Position numbers and translations under genes: made by a program. From Caldisericaceae bacterium (GTDB lineage: Bacteria; Calditrichota; Calditrichia; Calditrichales; Calditrichaceae): a stretch of DNA of 7,538 bases. Positions 1 through 4,810 of this stretch are shown here, one piece after another. The notes under the pieces are model-generated. The model worked only from the letters and a program-made list of their open reading frames with translations. It ran no database searches and was not told where the DNA came from. Where the stretch lies: the NCBI GenBank assembly GCA_021160885.1, contig JAGHBR010000495.1, positions 1-7,538 of the forward strand, given 5' to 3'. The stretch's first letter is position 1, and every line of letters starts with the position of its first letter.

Positions 1-435
1 GGCGTGCTTTCTAATGGATGTATTGCTTATGGAAGGAGTGGTGGATACGTTTATGTTGACTGGAATGGCAATATCATGCCCTGTGTTTTTGTCCCTTATT
101 ATGTTGATAATATTTACGATTTATATAAAAACGGAAAAACACTTTCAGATGCACTGTTCTCAAATTTAATGAAAAATGGTCGCCACTGGCAGAACAAGTA
201 TGGTTATGAAAATATGAAAAAACCAAAGAACTGGTTAATGCCATGTTCCATAAGAGACCATTACGAAGTTTTCAGGAAATCAATTCTAACAAACAACGCT
301 GAACCGGAAGATAATGCTGCAGGAGAAGCGTTGGAATCTGATAAATATTATAAAACCCTGGTGCAATATGATAGAGATTTAGAAAAAATAACCGGCAAAA
401 TATGGGAAAATGAATATTTGAAAACTGAACAATAA
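1..435 (+). CDS. Radical SAM protein, C-terminal SPASM/twitch-type domain (5' end missing)
   Basis: This is the tail of a gene that starts before the window: the frame is open from base 1 and closes at TAA 433-435. The visible 144 residues open with a Cys shortly before a Gly-rich stretch (GCIAYGRSGGYVYVD), then NGNIMPCVF and a DNIYDLY turn, and later MPCSIRDHY. Counting from the GTG at base 4, the cysteines are C6, C27 and C81. This pattern, Cys then 'dG.i.PC.f.p...NI' then a late Pro-Cys, is typical of auxiliary [4Fe-4S] (SPASM/twitch) domains behind a radical SAM barrel. The CxxxCxxC radical SAM motif itself must lie upstream, so the substrate (peptide, cofactor or anaerobic sulfatase-like) cannot be judged. 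The C-terminal ~50 residues are acidic and Lys-rich with no motif. Base composition is AT-richer than in the central genes, hinting at different ancestry. GTG at base 4 is not a credible start because the domain is already under way there. Confidence 0.75.
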   Translation, partial: GVLSNGCIAYGRSGGYVYVDWNGNIMPCVFVPYYVDNIYDLYKNGKTLSDALFSNLMKNGRHWQNKYGYENMKKPKNWLMPCSIRDHYEVFRKSILTNNAEPEDNAAGEALESDKYYKTLVQYDRDLEKITGKIWENEYLKTEQ

Positions 436-492
436 TTTATTACCGGTTAATTTTAATAACACAAGGTTGATCTTTTTGGGGAGGAACTCAAA

Positions 493-777
493 ATAGCAAA
501 AATCAAAGCAGAATCAGTAGTGCGGGAATTACTTACTTTGGCAGGAATAACTATCAACGGAGACCGGCCTTATGATATTGAAGCGTATAACGACGCACTT
601 TTCACGCGGGCGCTAAAAGATGAAGCGCTTAGGTTGGGAAAATCGTATATGGATGACTGGTAGGTTTGTAAAGCGCTGGACCAATTCATAGAAAGAATAT
701 TAAAAGCAAAATTGGATGAAAAAGTCAAGGGCAGTTTAAAACGTATCCGTCCTGTGAAGTACATCTTTCTTGGTTGA
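493..777 (+). pseudogene. cfa: Cyclopropane-fatty-acyl-phospholipid synthase, N-terminal relic
   Basis: In one frame the DNA reads AKIKAESVVRELLTLAGI, then INGDRPYDIEAYNDALFTRA, then LGKSYMDDW, stop, VCKALDQFIERILKAKLDEK. This closely follows the N-terminal domain of Cfa/S-adenosylmethionine-dependent fatty-acid cyclopropane synthases, where 'LLSRAGI.ING..P.DI.V.N..F..R' leads to 'GLGESYMDGWWECD.LD.F...ILRA.L'. The second Trp of the family's WW pair is TAG at 661-663. A good Shine-Dalgarno (GGAGG, 480-484) stands the right distance before ATA 493-495, where ATG would be expected, so the start codon also seems lost. Similarity fades after about residue 90 and a TGA follows at 775-777. The catalytic methyltransferase domain (~280 residues in intact Cfa) is absent. 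Intact Cfa methylenates cis double bonds of membrane phospholipids at the inner membrane; this copy cannot. The family call rests on remembered family sequence, not a search. Confidence 0.7.
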
Positions 778-786
778 ACTATGATG

Positions 787-833
787 GTTGACTTCCTTCT
801 TATTAACATAAAAATTAAAGAAGGAGTAGCCAA
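787..833. repeat. Imperfect inverted repeat between the two relics
   Basis: GTTGACTTCCTTCTT (787-801) is mirrored by AAGAAGGAGTAGCCAAC (818-834). CCTTCTT/AAGAAGG pairs perfectly around a 16-nt AT-rich loop, and GTTG/CAAC pairs further out; TTGAA/TTCAA just beyond may extend it. It lies exactly between the cfa relic and the IS66-type relic. It could be a decayed insertion-sequence end or a folded RNA. No T-run follows, so it is not a convincing terminator. Confidence 0.35.
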
Positions 834-844
834 CTTCAAAGCTG

Positions 845-1185
845 ATGAAACGTGTCTCTGAGCAATGTTTAAAATTGTGGAATCCTACCAACAAAGCGGA
901 TTGAGCCAACCGGTCTTTTGCCCACTAGAAGGATTAAACAAAAAAATCTTTTTTTATTGGTTAAAAAAATACTGTCTGGAAAAACAAGGCGATTTTTTAC
1001 CATTAAAAGTCAATGAAGCCAAACCATTACTTGCAAAATACACAGACAGTTGGCGGGCAGATACGTGTTCAATTCATGCCAATCTGGTAAATCCTGCAAA
1101 TTACGGTTCACTACTTTGCCACGCTTACCATCAACATTATTTGCGATTAATTGGCCTAAGCAGTATTTTTAGACCTGTAAAATAG
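845..1185 (+). pseudogene. tnpA: IS66-family accessory gene tnpA, broken relic
   Basis: ATG 845 begins MKRVSEQ. In the -1 frame the text continues FKIVESYQQSGLSQPVFC, then LNKKIFFYWLKKY and GDFLPLKV. This is the layout of the small IS66 TnpA/IS3-like helix-turn-helix protein: 'E.W..IV..w..SGLSQ..FC...gl....F.YW.kK', then 'F..L.V'. One lost base after CAATG at 863-867 explains the shift; restoring a G gives the family's usual Trp (EQW). Beyond residue ~55 of the second frame the match is gone in this frame. In another frame, about 1075-1125, 'SGKSCKLRF' looks like the family's C-terminal 'PnG..irf' strand, suggesting a second shift. No TnpB or TnpC (DDE transposase) follows, so the element is not autonomous. 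The open frame runs to TAG 1183-1185, directly before the BMC-P genes. In intact IS66 elements TnpA is needed for transposition, but its exact role is unclear. Confidence 0.65.
1141..1169 (+). promoter_or_regulatory. Candidate sigma-70-type promoter for the BMC-P genes
   Basis: TTGCGA (1141-1146) and TATTTT (1164-1169) are 17 bp apart, each matching 4 of 6 consensus bases. Transcription would begin near 1176, leaving a leader of about 23 nt that carries the Shine-Dalgarno GAGGTG (1189-1194). It lies inside the 3' end of the insertion-sequence relic. Such matches are common by chance in AT-rich DNA, so this is a weak call. Confidence 0.2.
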
Positions 1186-1198
1186 AATGAGGTGAAAG

Positions 1199-1516
1199 AT
1201 GGAATTAGCCCGTGTGGAAGGCCATGTGGTAGCCACCGCCAAATCGAATCGGCTGGAAGGCTACAAACTATTGCTGGTGCAACTCCTGGAACCCGACCTG
1301 CGCGAAAGCGGCAAATATTTTGTGGCGCTGGACACGGTAGGGGCAGGTGAAGGGGAAGTGGTTATCATCGTACGTGGTAGCTCGGCCCGTCAGTCGGAAA
1401 AATTGTCCAATGTACCAACCGATACCAGCATCGTGGCCATTGTGGACAGCCTGGTTATGAACGGAAAAACGCTGTTTAAAAAACATCACCAGGAAACAAG
1501 GGAAAAAGCGAAATAA
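1199..1516 (+). CDS. BMC-P shell vertex protein 1 (EutN/CcmL family)
   Basis: This 105-residue protein belongs to the EutN/CcmL/BMC-P family (Pfam EutN_CcmL), whose pentamers cap the twelve vertices of the icosahedral shell of bacterial microcompartments. Family landmarks run in order: RVEGHVVATAKSNRLEGYKLLLVQ (an OB-like first strand and the 'L.G.KLL.V' strand, residues 5-28), ALDTVGAGEGEVVII (43-57, the family's AlDtvGAGeGe signature by the five-fold axis), GSSAR (60-64), and D75...IVAIVDSL (78-85). A charged tail of about 17 residues (GKTLFKKHHQETREKAK) goes beyond the core and could be a lumen-side or partner contact. GAGGTG (1189-1194) lies just before ATG, supporting this start. It is the first of three BMC-P genes in one unit, with gene 2 starting 1 nt after its stop. 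Family assignment is firm; the cargo of the compartment is not visible here. Confidence 0.93.
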   Translation: MELARVEGHVVATAKSNRLEGYKLLLVQLLEPDLRESGKYFVALDTVGAGEGEVVIIVRGSSARQSEKLSNVPTDTSIVAIVDSLVMNGKTLFKKHHQETREKAK

Positions 1517-1517
1517 G

Positions 1518-1793
1518 ATGCGTCTGGGAAAAGTCATCGGAACCGTCTGGGCTTCTGTTAAAGACCCGAAATTGGAAGGCACAACGCTTTATGTGATGCA
1601 ACCTGTGAACGAACGCCACGAAGCGTTGGGTATGCCGGTCATTGCTGTGGACACGGTAGGCGCGCGTGAAGGCGATTTGATTTATTGGGTTGGCGGAGGA
1701 GATGCCACTGTGCCTTTTGCAGATCGAACGATCCCCAGCGATGTGACCATTGTCGGTATTGTCGATCACCTGAAACTGGAGGCCGGACCATGA
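1518..1793 (+). CDS. BMC-P shell vertex protein 2 (EutN/CcmL family)
   Basis: At 91 residues this is the shortest of the three vertex proteins, close to the minimal BMC-P core. Visible landmarks are MRLGKVIGTVWASVKDPKLE followed by GTTLYVMQPV (first strands, residues 1-30), VIAVDTVGAREGDLIYW (41-57, the AvDtvGA.eGd signature with Arg in place of the usual Gly at residue 50), GGGDAT (59-64) and D75VTIVGIVDHL (75-85). There is no long tail. The start lies 1 nt after the stop of the preceding gene and only a weak, distant AAGGGA precedes it, so translation is probably coupled to gene 1. Its stop overlaps the ATG of gene 3 (ATGA). Like its neighbours it should form pentamers. Having three divergent copies suggests mixed or specialised vertices, or a heteropentamer; the sequence cannot decide this. 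Confidence 0.93.
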   Translation: MRLGKVIGTVWASVKDPKLEGTTLYVMQPVNERHEALGMPVIAVDTVGAREGDLIYWVGGGDATVPFADRTIPSDVTIVGIVDHLKLEAGP

Positions 1794-2095
1794 TCATTGG
1801 GCGTGTCATTGGCAATCTGGTTGCCACGCAAAAACATCCTTCCTACCAGAATAAAAAATTGTTGCTGGTCAAACCGATCGATTTAGAGGGCAGGGAAGAT
1901 AAAGAAGCCATTATCGCAGTGGACACGGTAGATGCCGGCATCGGCGACAAGGTACTGGTCATGTCCGAAGGCAATTCCACCACCGAAGAACTGGGCTTTG
2001 CCAAACGGCAGCCTCTGCGCAGCATTGTGATTGCCGTAATCGATGAAATTTACAGCGGTCAGCCGGAAAAGGGAAAAGGTCAACTTAAAGAATGA
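1790..2095 (+). CDS. BMC-P shell vertex protein 3 (EutN/CcmL family)
   Basis: A 101-residue third vertex protein with IIGRVIGNLVATQKHPSY (2-19), KKLLLVKPI (22-30), IIAVDTVDAGIGDKVLVM (41-58) and SIVIAVIDEI (78-87). It is the most diverged of the trio. The signature has Asp and Ile where the family prefers Gly and Glu (VDAGIGD), and the segment between the core strands (SEGNSTTEELGFAKRQPLR) is polar and lacks the GSSAR form. The C-terminal tail (QPEKGKGQLKE) is basic and Gly/Lys-rich. ATG 1790 is chosen because it starts the conserved first strand, overlaps the previous stop as ATGA, and has GGAGG (1778-1782) at good spacing. The same frame is open further upstream, but that extension is Cys/Arg-rich shadow sequence of gene 2. 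It ends the three-gene vertex unit; 189 bp then separate it from the creatininase-family gene. Confidence 0.93.
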   Translation: MIIGRVIGNLVATQKHPSYQNKKLLLVKPIDLEGREDKEAIIAVDTVDAGIGDKVLVMSEGNSTTEELGFAKRQPLRSIVIAVIDEIYSGQPEKGKGQLKE

Positions 2096-2116
2096 TACTG
2101 GCCGTTTCATTCCAAA

Positions 2117-2232
2117 GAAGCCTTTGAAAAAAAAAGAAAATTCTCCAAACCTGTCAACTTAGGATTTTCCGCCTGCGGGGAATGACAGGCTTGCGCGGGA
2201 ATGAAATTTTTAATGATTTTTTCAAAGGTTTC
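2117..2232. repeat. Nested palindromic intergenic element, possible terminator
   Basis: The gap after the vertex genes is bracketed by a 16-bp inverted repeat with one mismatch: GAAGCCTTTGAAAAAA (2117-2132) against TTTTTTCAAAGGTTTC (2217-2232). Inside lies a second pair, CCTGTCA (2152-2158) and TGACAGG (2183-2189), enclosing a TTCC/GGAA hairpin. A direct repeat, GCGGGGAATGA then GCGGGAATGA (about 2175-2204), resembles the widespread REP-like 'GCGGGAATGA' family. The outer arm ends in a T-run on the + strand, so it could end transcription of the vertex genes, or it may be a small non-autonomous mobile element. Confidence 0.55.
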
Positions 2233-2238
2233 TTAAAA

Positions 2239-2267
2239 TTGAAATGTTAGCTTGAAATCAATTTAAC
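2239..2267 (+). promoter_or_regulatory. Candidate promoter for the creatininase-family gene
   Basis: TTGAAA (2239-2244) matches 5 of 6 -35 bases. TTTAAC (2262-2267) matches 4 of 6 -10 bases, with 17-bp spacing. A start near 2274 would leave only a ~10-nt leader before ATG 2285, tight for the AGGAA Shine-Dalgarno at 2276-2280. If real, the hydrolase pair could be transcribed apart from the vertex genes. Confidence 0.22.
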
Positions 2268-2284
2268 TGCCTGGCAGGAAAATC

Positions 2285-3058
2285 ATGATTGAGCCATTTG
2301 ATTTAACACAAATCAACCTTTCCCTGGCCCGCCAGATTAAGTATGAAGTCGCTGTACTACCAATCGGCGCCATTGAATCCCACAACTTACATCTTCCTTA
2401 CGGTCAGGATTTTTTACACACTACTGAAATTGCCCGGCGTTGTGTGCAGCGCGCCTGGCAGGAAACGGAAAAGGTGCTTTTGTTGCCTGGCATCCCGTAC
2501 GGCGTGGATTGCAATTTGATGGACTTTCCGCTGGTCATGCACGTTCGGCAATCCACACTGGATGCCATGATTCGCGACCTGGTCAGTAGTTTGCTTCATC
2601 ATGGAATTAAAAAAATCGTCCTGTTCAACGGGCATGGCGGTAACGATTTTAAGCCGCTGATTCGTCAACTGCAATGCGAGCAAAACGTGCATCTGTTTTT
2701 AATCAACTGGTGGCAGGTGGGCGTCGATCACTACGACGAAATTTTTAATCAGCCGGATGACCATGCCGGCGAGATGGAAACTTCGGTGGCGCTGTATCTG
2801 TTTCCTCAACTGGTGGAGCAGCAAAAAGCCGCAACAGGCCAGAGGCGCCCATTCCGGTTTGAAGCTTTGAACCAGGGCTGGGTTTACACCAGTCGCCGTT
2901 TTGTTCAGCTTAACGATCATAGCGCGGTGGGCGATCCTTCAGCCGCCAGCGCGCAGAAGGGCAAGCGTTATGTAGAACTGGTTTGTCAACGTCTCAGTCA
3001 GTTTTTGATTGAACTGGCCAAAAGCGAAGTCGATCCGGACTTCCCCTTTGTAAAATAG
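2285..3058 (+). CDS. Creatininase-family metallo-amidohydrolase
   Basis: A 257-residue cytosolic protein of the creatininase family (Pfam Creatininase), zinc- or manganese-dependent enzymes that open cyclic amides or cut amide bonds; relatives include creatininase, FAPy deformylase (ArfB) and the mycofactocin peptidase MftE. Motifs in order are LPIGAIESHNLHLPYGQD (25-42, with metal-ligand candidates E31, H33 and D42), FNGHGGN (114-120, H117), DHAGEMETS (159-167, H160 and E163) and GDPSAASAQKGKRY (216-229). True creatininase carries Glu two residues after the NGH His (NGHYEN); here it is Gly (NGHGGN). With HAGE.ETS, that places the protein in the broader amidohydrolase/deformylase/peptidase branch, so creatinine is an unlikely substrate. 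Length is normal for the family. AGGAA (2276-2280) supports ATG 2285. The secreted hydrolase gene follows 18 bp downstream, probably cotranscribed. Nearness to BMC-P genes makes a compartment-linked role possible, but no N-terminal encapsulation helix is obvious. Confidence 0.85.
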   Translation: MIEPFDLTQINLSLARQIKYEVAVLPIGAIESHNLHLPYGQDFLHTTEIARRCVQRAWQETEKVLLLPGIPYGVDCNLMDFPLVMHVRQSTLDAMIRDLVSSLLHHGIKKIVLFNGHGGNDFKPLIRQLQCEQNVHLFLINWWQVGVDHYDEIFNQPDDHAGEMETSVALYLFPQLVEQQKAATGQRRPFRFEALNQGWVYTSRRFVQLNDHSAVGDPSAASAQKGKRYVELVCQRLSQFLIELAKSEVDPDFPFVK

Positions 3059-3076
3059 TATGTTCAGGGAGATGAA

Positions 3077-3937
3077 ATGTCAAAAATATGGTTGATGATC
3101 TTGGTGTTAGCTGTAAATAATCTATTTTCACAACAGCTCAAGCAGATCAGGCTAAAGGTCATGACGCTCAACATTCGCTACGACAATCCAGACGACGGTG
3201 CCAATGCCTGGCCACAGCGCCGGTCGATCGTTGTGCAAACCATAAACCAGCAACAATTGGATGTCTTTGGCCTGCAGGAAGCGCAGTTTCACCAACTGAC
3301 TTTTCTGGATTCAGTTCTGAGCGATTACCATTATTATGGCATCGGCCGCGATGATGGGGGCGTGAAAGGCGAATTTTCACCGATTTTTTACAAAAAAGAG
3401 CGATTTATTTTGCGCCTGGCACAAACCTTCTGGCTTTCGGAAAATCCCGAAATGCCCGGCAGCATTGGACCCGGCGCTCAGTTTCCGAGAATTCTGACCT
3501 TGATTCAATTGTACGATCTTAAAACTCAATCACCGATTTGGGTTGCCAATACGCATTTCTCGCATGTCAGCGATACGGCGCGCAGTCTGGCGGCCAGCGT
3601 TTTAATGAACAAACTTAGGCAGTATATTTCCGAGCAGCCGCTGATTCTAATAGGCGATTTCAATGCTGAACAAAACAGTCGTGTTTACAAGATTTTTGTT
3701 TCGGATTCTGAAATTAAATTAAAAGACACCTTTTTTGCTTCAATTGATGGCCATGCCGGGGGACATCAAACCTACAATGGGTTTGGCCAAAATCAAAATC
3801 CTACCATCATTGATCACATTTTCTGCAATGACCACTTTGATGTATTAAAGCACTACTTTTTACCGATTAAAAAAGGCGATGTTTTTATTTCTGACCATTT
3901 TCCCGTGGTGGCAGAATTACGATTAAAGGACAAATAG
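3077..3937 (+). CDS. Secreted endonuclease/exonuclease/phosphatase-family hydrolase
   Basis: A 286-residue protein of the EEP superfamily (DNase I/exonuclease III/inositol-phosphatase fold), metal-dependent phosphodiester or phosphomonoester hydrolases. All core motifs are visible: TLNIRYDNP (N32), LQEA (metal-binding E68), NTHFSHVS (catalytic-type H160), IGDFNA (D194, N196), IDHIF (D246) and SDHFPVVAEL (catalytic D273-H274 pair). The active site therefore looks intact. A hydrophobic stretch at residues 4-17 ending in LFSQQ looks like a signal peptide cut near Ser18, so the protein is probably periplasmic or secreted. AGGGAGA (about 3067-3073) precedes ATG 3077. With only 18 bp after the creatininase-family stop, the two are likely one operon. 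EEP proteins of this exported type are common as single genes of unknown substrate (nucleic acid, phospholipid or sugar phosphate), and nothing here narrows that. Export argues against a direct job inside a microcompartment. Confidence 0.85.
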   Translation: MSKIWLMILVLAVNNLFSQQLKQIRLKVMTLNIRYDNPDDGANAWPQRRSIVVQTINQQQLDVFGLQEAQFHQLTFLDSVLSDYHYYGIGRDDGGVKGEFSPIFYKKERFILRLAQTFWLSENPEMPGSIGPGAQFPRILTLIQLYDLKTQSPIWVANTHFSHVSDTARSLAASVLMNKLRQYISEQPLILIGDFNAEQNSRVYKIFVSDSEIKLKDTFFASIDGHAGGHQTYNGFGQNQNPTIIDHIFCNDHFDVLKHYFLPIKKGDVFISDHFPVVAELRLKDK

Positions 3938-3961
3938 GCCTAAGGATTGTGTTAGTTAAGG

Positions 3962-4009
3962 GTGTAAGAGTATAAGAGTATAAGAGTATAAGAGTGTAAG
4001 GGTTAAGGG
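3962..4009. repeat. Octamer tandem repeat array
   Basis: Five tandem 8-bp units read GTGTAAGA, GTATAAGA (three times) and GTGTAAGG, then decay into GTTAAGGG. The array starts 25 bp after the stop of the secreted hydrolase. Units are identical in the middle and diverge at the ends, as expected for a slippage-prone simple repeat. Confidence 0.85.
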
Positions 4010-4082
4010 GTGAAGGGGTACTACGGCTACTATTTTATTTTTACTTTTTTTCTGTAAACCTATTTCAGGACTTGACAAATTA

Positions 4083-4123
4083 GGAACTGGGAATTGGGAA
4101 TTGGGAACTGGGAATTGGGAACT
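4083..4123. repeat. Heptamer tandem repeat array
   Basis: Six units of 7 bp alternate between GGGAACT and GGGAATT (the first unit lacks one G). It is unrelated in sequence and period to the octamer array about 75 bp upstream. No spacers are present, so it is not a CRISPR. Confidence 0.85.
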
Positions 4124-4139
4124 TGTCTAAAAGTATGTT

Positions 4140-4366
4140 CAGAGGGCTATTGTAAATCCTCTTTACAAAGCGAGTGCAAAAAGTGTGACACTGCTCTCTG
4201 AACGGTTGTGAGCATAGCGAGCTTAAATAAGTCTGGTTTGCAAGGTTCTAACGACTAACAGAGTCGTGTTGCAATTGTGCGACCACTCTCTGAGCGGTCG
4301 TGAATACTGGTGAGCAAAACAAAGTCTCATTTCCATAGGATTAAAGACTCAGAGGGTCGTGGTAAA
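4140..4366. repeat. Degenerate ~100-bp direct repeats with internal hairpins
   Basis: Three units begin with CAGAG(G/T): at 4140, 4259 (CAGAGTCGTG) and 4350 (CAGAGGGTCGTG), spaced 119 and 91 bp. The first two share CTCTCTGAACGGTTGTGA (4194-4211) and CTCTCTGAGCGGTCGTGA (4286-4303), 16 of 18 identical, then a GAGC block. The third is cut short. Within a unit CAGAG and CTCTG can pair, with TCG/CGA inside, so each unit may fold. Confidence 0.55.
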
Positions 4367-4445
4367 TTTTTGGTGATTCGTATTTCGAAATTCATGTTTA
4401 GAATTTTTAATTTTCTTGTTGTTTGGTAAAAATCCTCCCTTCCGT

Positions 4446-4466
4446 TCCCTCCTTACTAAGGGGGGA
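4446..4466. repeat. C-rich/G-rich palindrome
   Basis: TCCCTCCTTA (4446-4455) faces TAAGGGGGGA (4457-4466). The arms pair along their whole length apart from one T-G wobble. It lies in a pyrimidine-to-purine switch (CTCCCTTCCG upstream, GGGGGAAAATAAAAGGGG downstream). It resembles short dispersed palindromes found between genes in many bacteria. No T-run follows on the + strand, so a terminator role is doubtful. Confidence 0.45.
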
Positions 4467-4602
4467 AAATAAAAGGGGAGATCAAATAAGTTTATGAACA
4501 TATTTCATCCTGATTTTCTAAATAAAAGAGCATTAATAAAAAAGAGAAGTGAGAATCGGAGTACTGATTTGTAGCGATTGTTCCGAAAGCTTTAAGCCAT
4601 TT

Positions 4603-4626
4603 CCCTTCCCTGCTGGCAGGTAAGGG
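4603..4626. repeat. Hairpin followed by CCGAGG direct repeat
   Basis: CCCTT (4603-4607) pairs with AAGGG (4622-4626) and CCTGC (4609-4613) with GCAGG (4616-4620), a 10-bp stem with one mismatch and a tight TG loop. CCGAGG then occurs twice (4630-4635, 4641-4646) around CGAAG. It looks like a small REP-type element; there is no T-run. Confidence 0.5.
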
Positions 4627-4672
4627 TGGCCGAGGCGAAGCCGAGGTCGGGATGGGGCACAACTGGAATGAA

Positions 4673-4703
4673 GTTAAGAGTATAAGAGTTTAAGGGTTAA
4701 GGG
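4673..4703. repeat. Partial second copy of the octamer array
   Basis: GTTAAGA, GTATAAGA, GTTTAAGG and GTTAAGGG lie in tandem. The last 24 bases (4680-4703) match 3986-4009 at 23 positions, making a direct repeat about 670 bp apart that brackets most of the non-coding region. Confidence 0.75.
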
Positions 4704-4810
4704 ACCTTTGGAGTGCACTGACTGAGTTGATGTAATAAACTCAATATCGGATTTATTTAGACAACAATGAACGAGCTTTTAATTTCCTCTGTACATACTA
4801 AAAGGAAAAC

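Larger units (their letters stand above)
3938..4810. other. Repeat-rich non-coding region
   Basis: These 873 bp contain no credible gene in any frame. They hold, in order, an octamer tandem array, a heptamer tandem array, degenerate ~100-bp repeats, two hairpins of GC-rich type and a partial copy of the octamer array. The parts not assigned to repeats, about 4370-4430 and 4466-4600, are AT-rich and show nothing recognisable. The region separates the secreted hydrolase from the URO-D-like gene and presumably splits their transcription. Confidence 0.6.

Noticed and set aside
570..839. 89-residue open frame on the minus strand
   Set aside because: It lies opposite the cfa relic, which explains the sequence; the peptide has no family-like motif and no good ribosome binding site.
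1268..1582. Minus-strand open frames across the BMC-P genes
   Set aside because: They are shadows of the well-supported BMC-P frames; their Phe/His/Arg-rich content is typical of antisense reading.
1685..1789. Longer BMC-P 3 with a 35-residue N-terminal extension
   Set aside because: The extension is Cys/Arg-rich and overlaps the C-terminal half of BMC-P 2. ATG 1790 has GGAGG at good spacing and matches the family's normal N-terminus.
4083..4123. CRISPR array
   Set aside because: Units are 7 bp with no spacers, and no cas gene is present; it is a simple tandem repeat.
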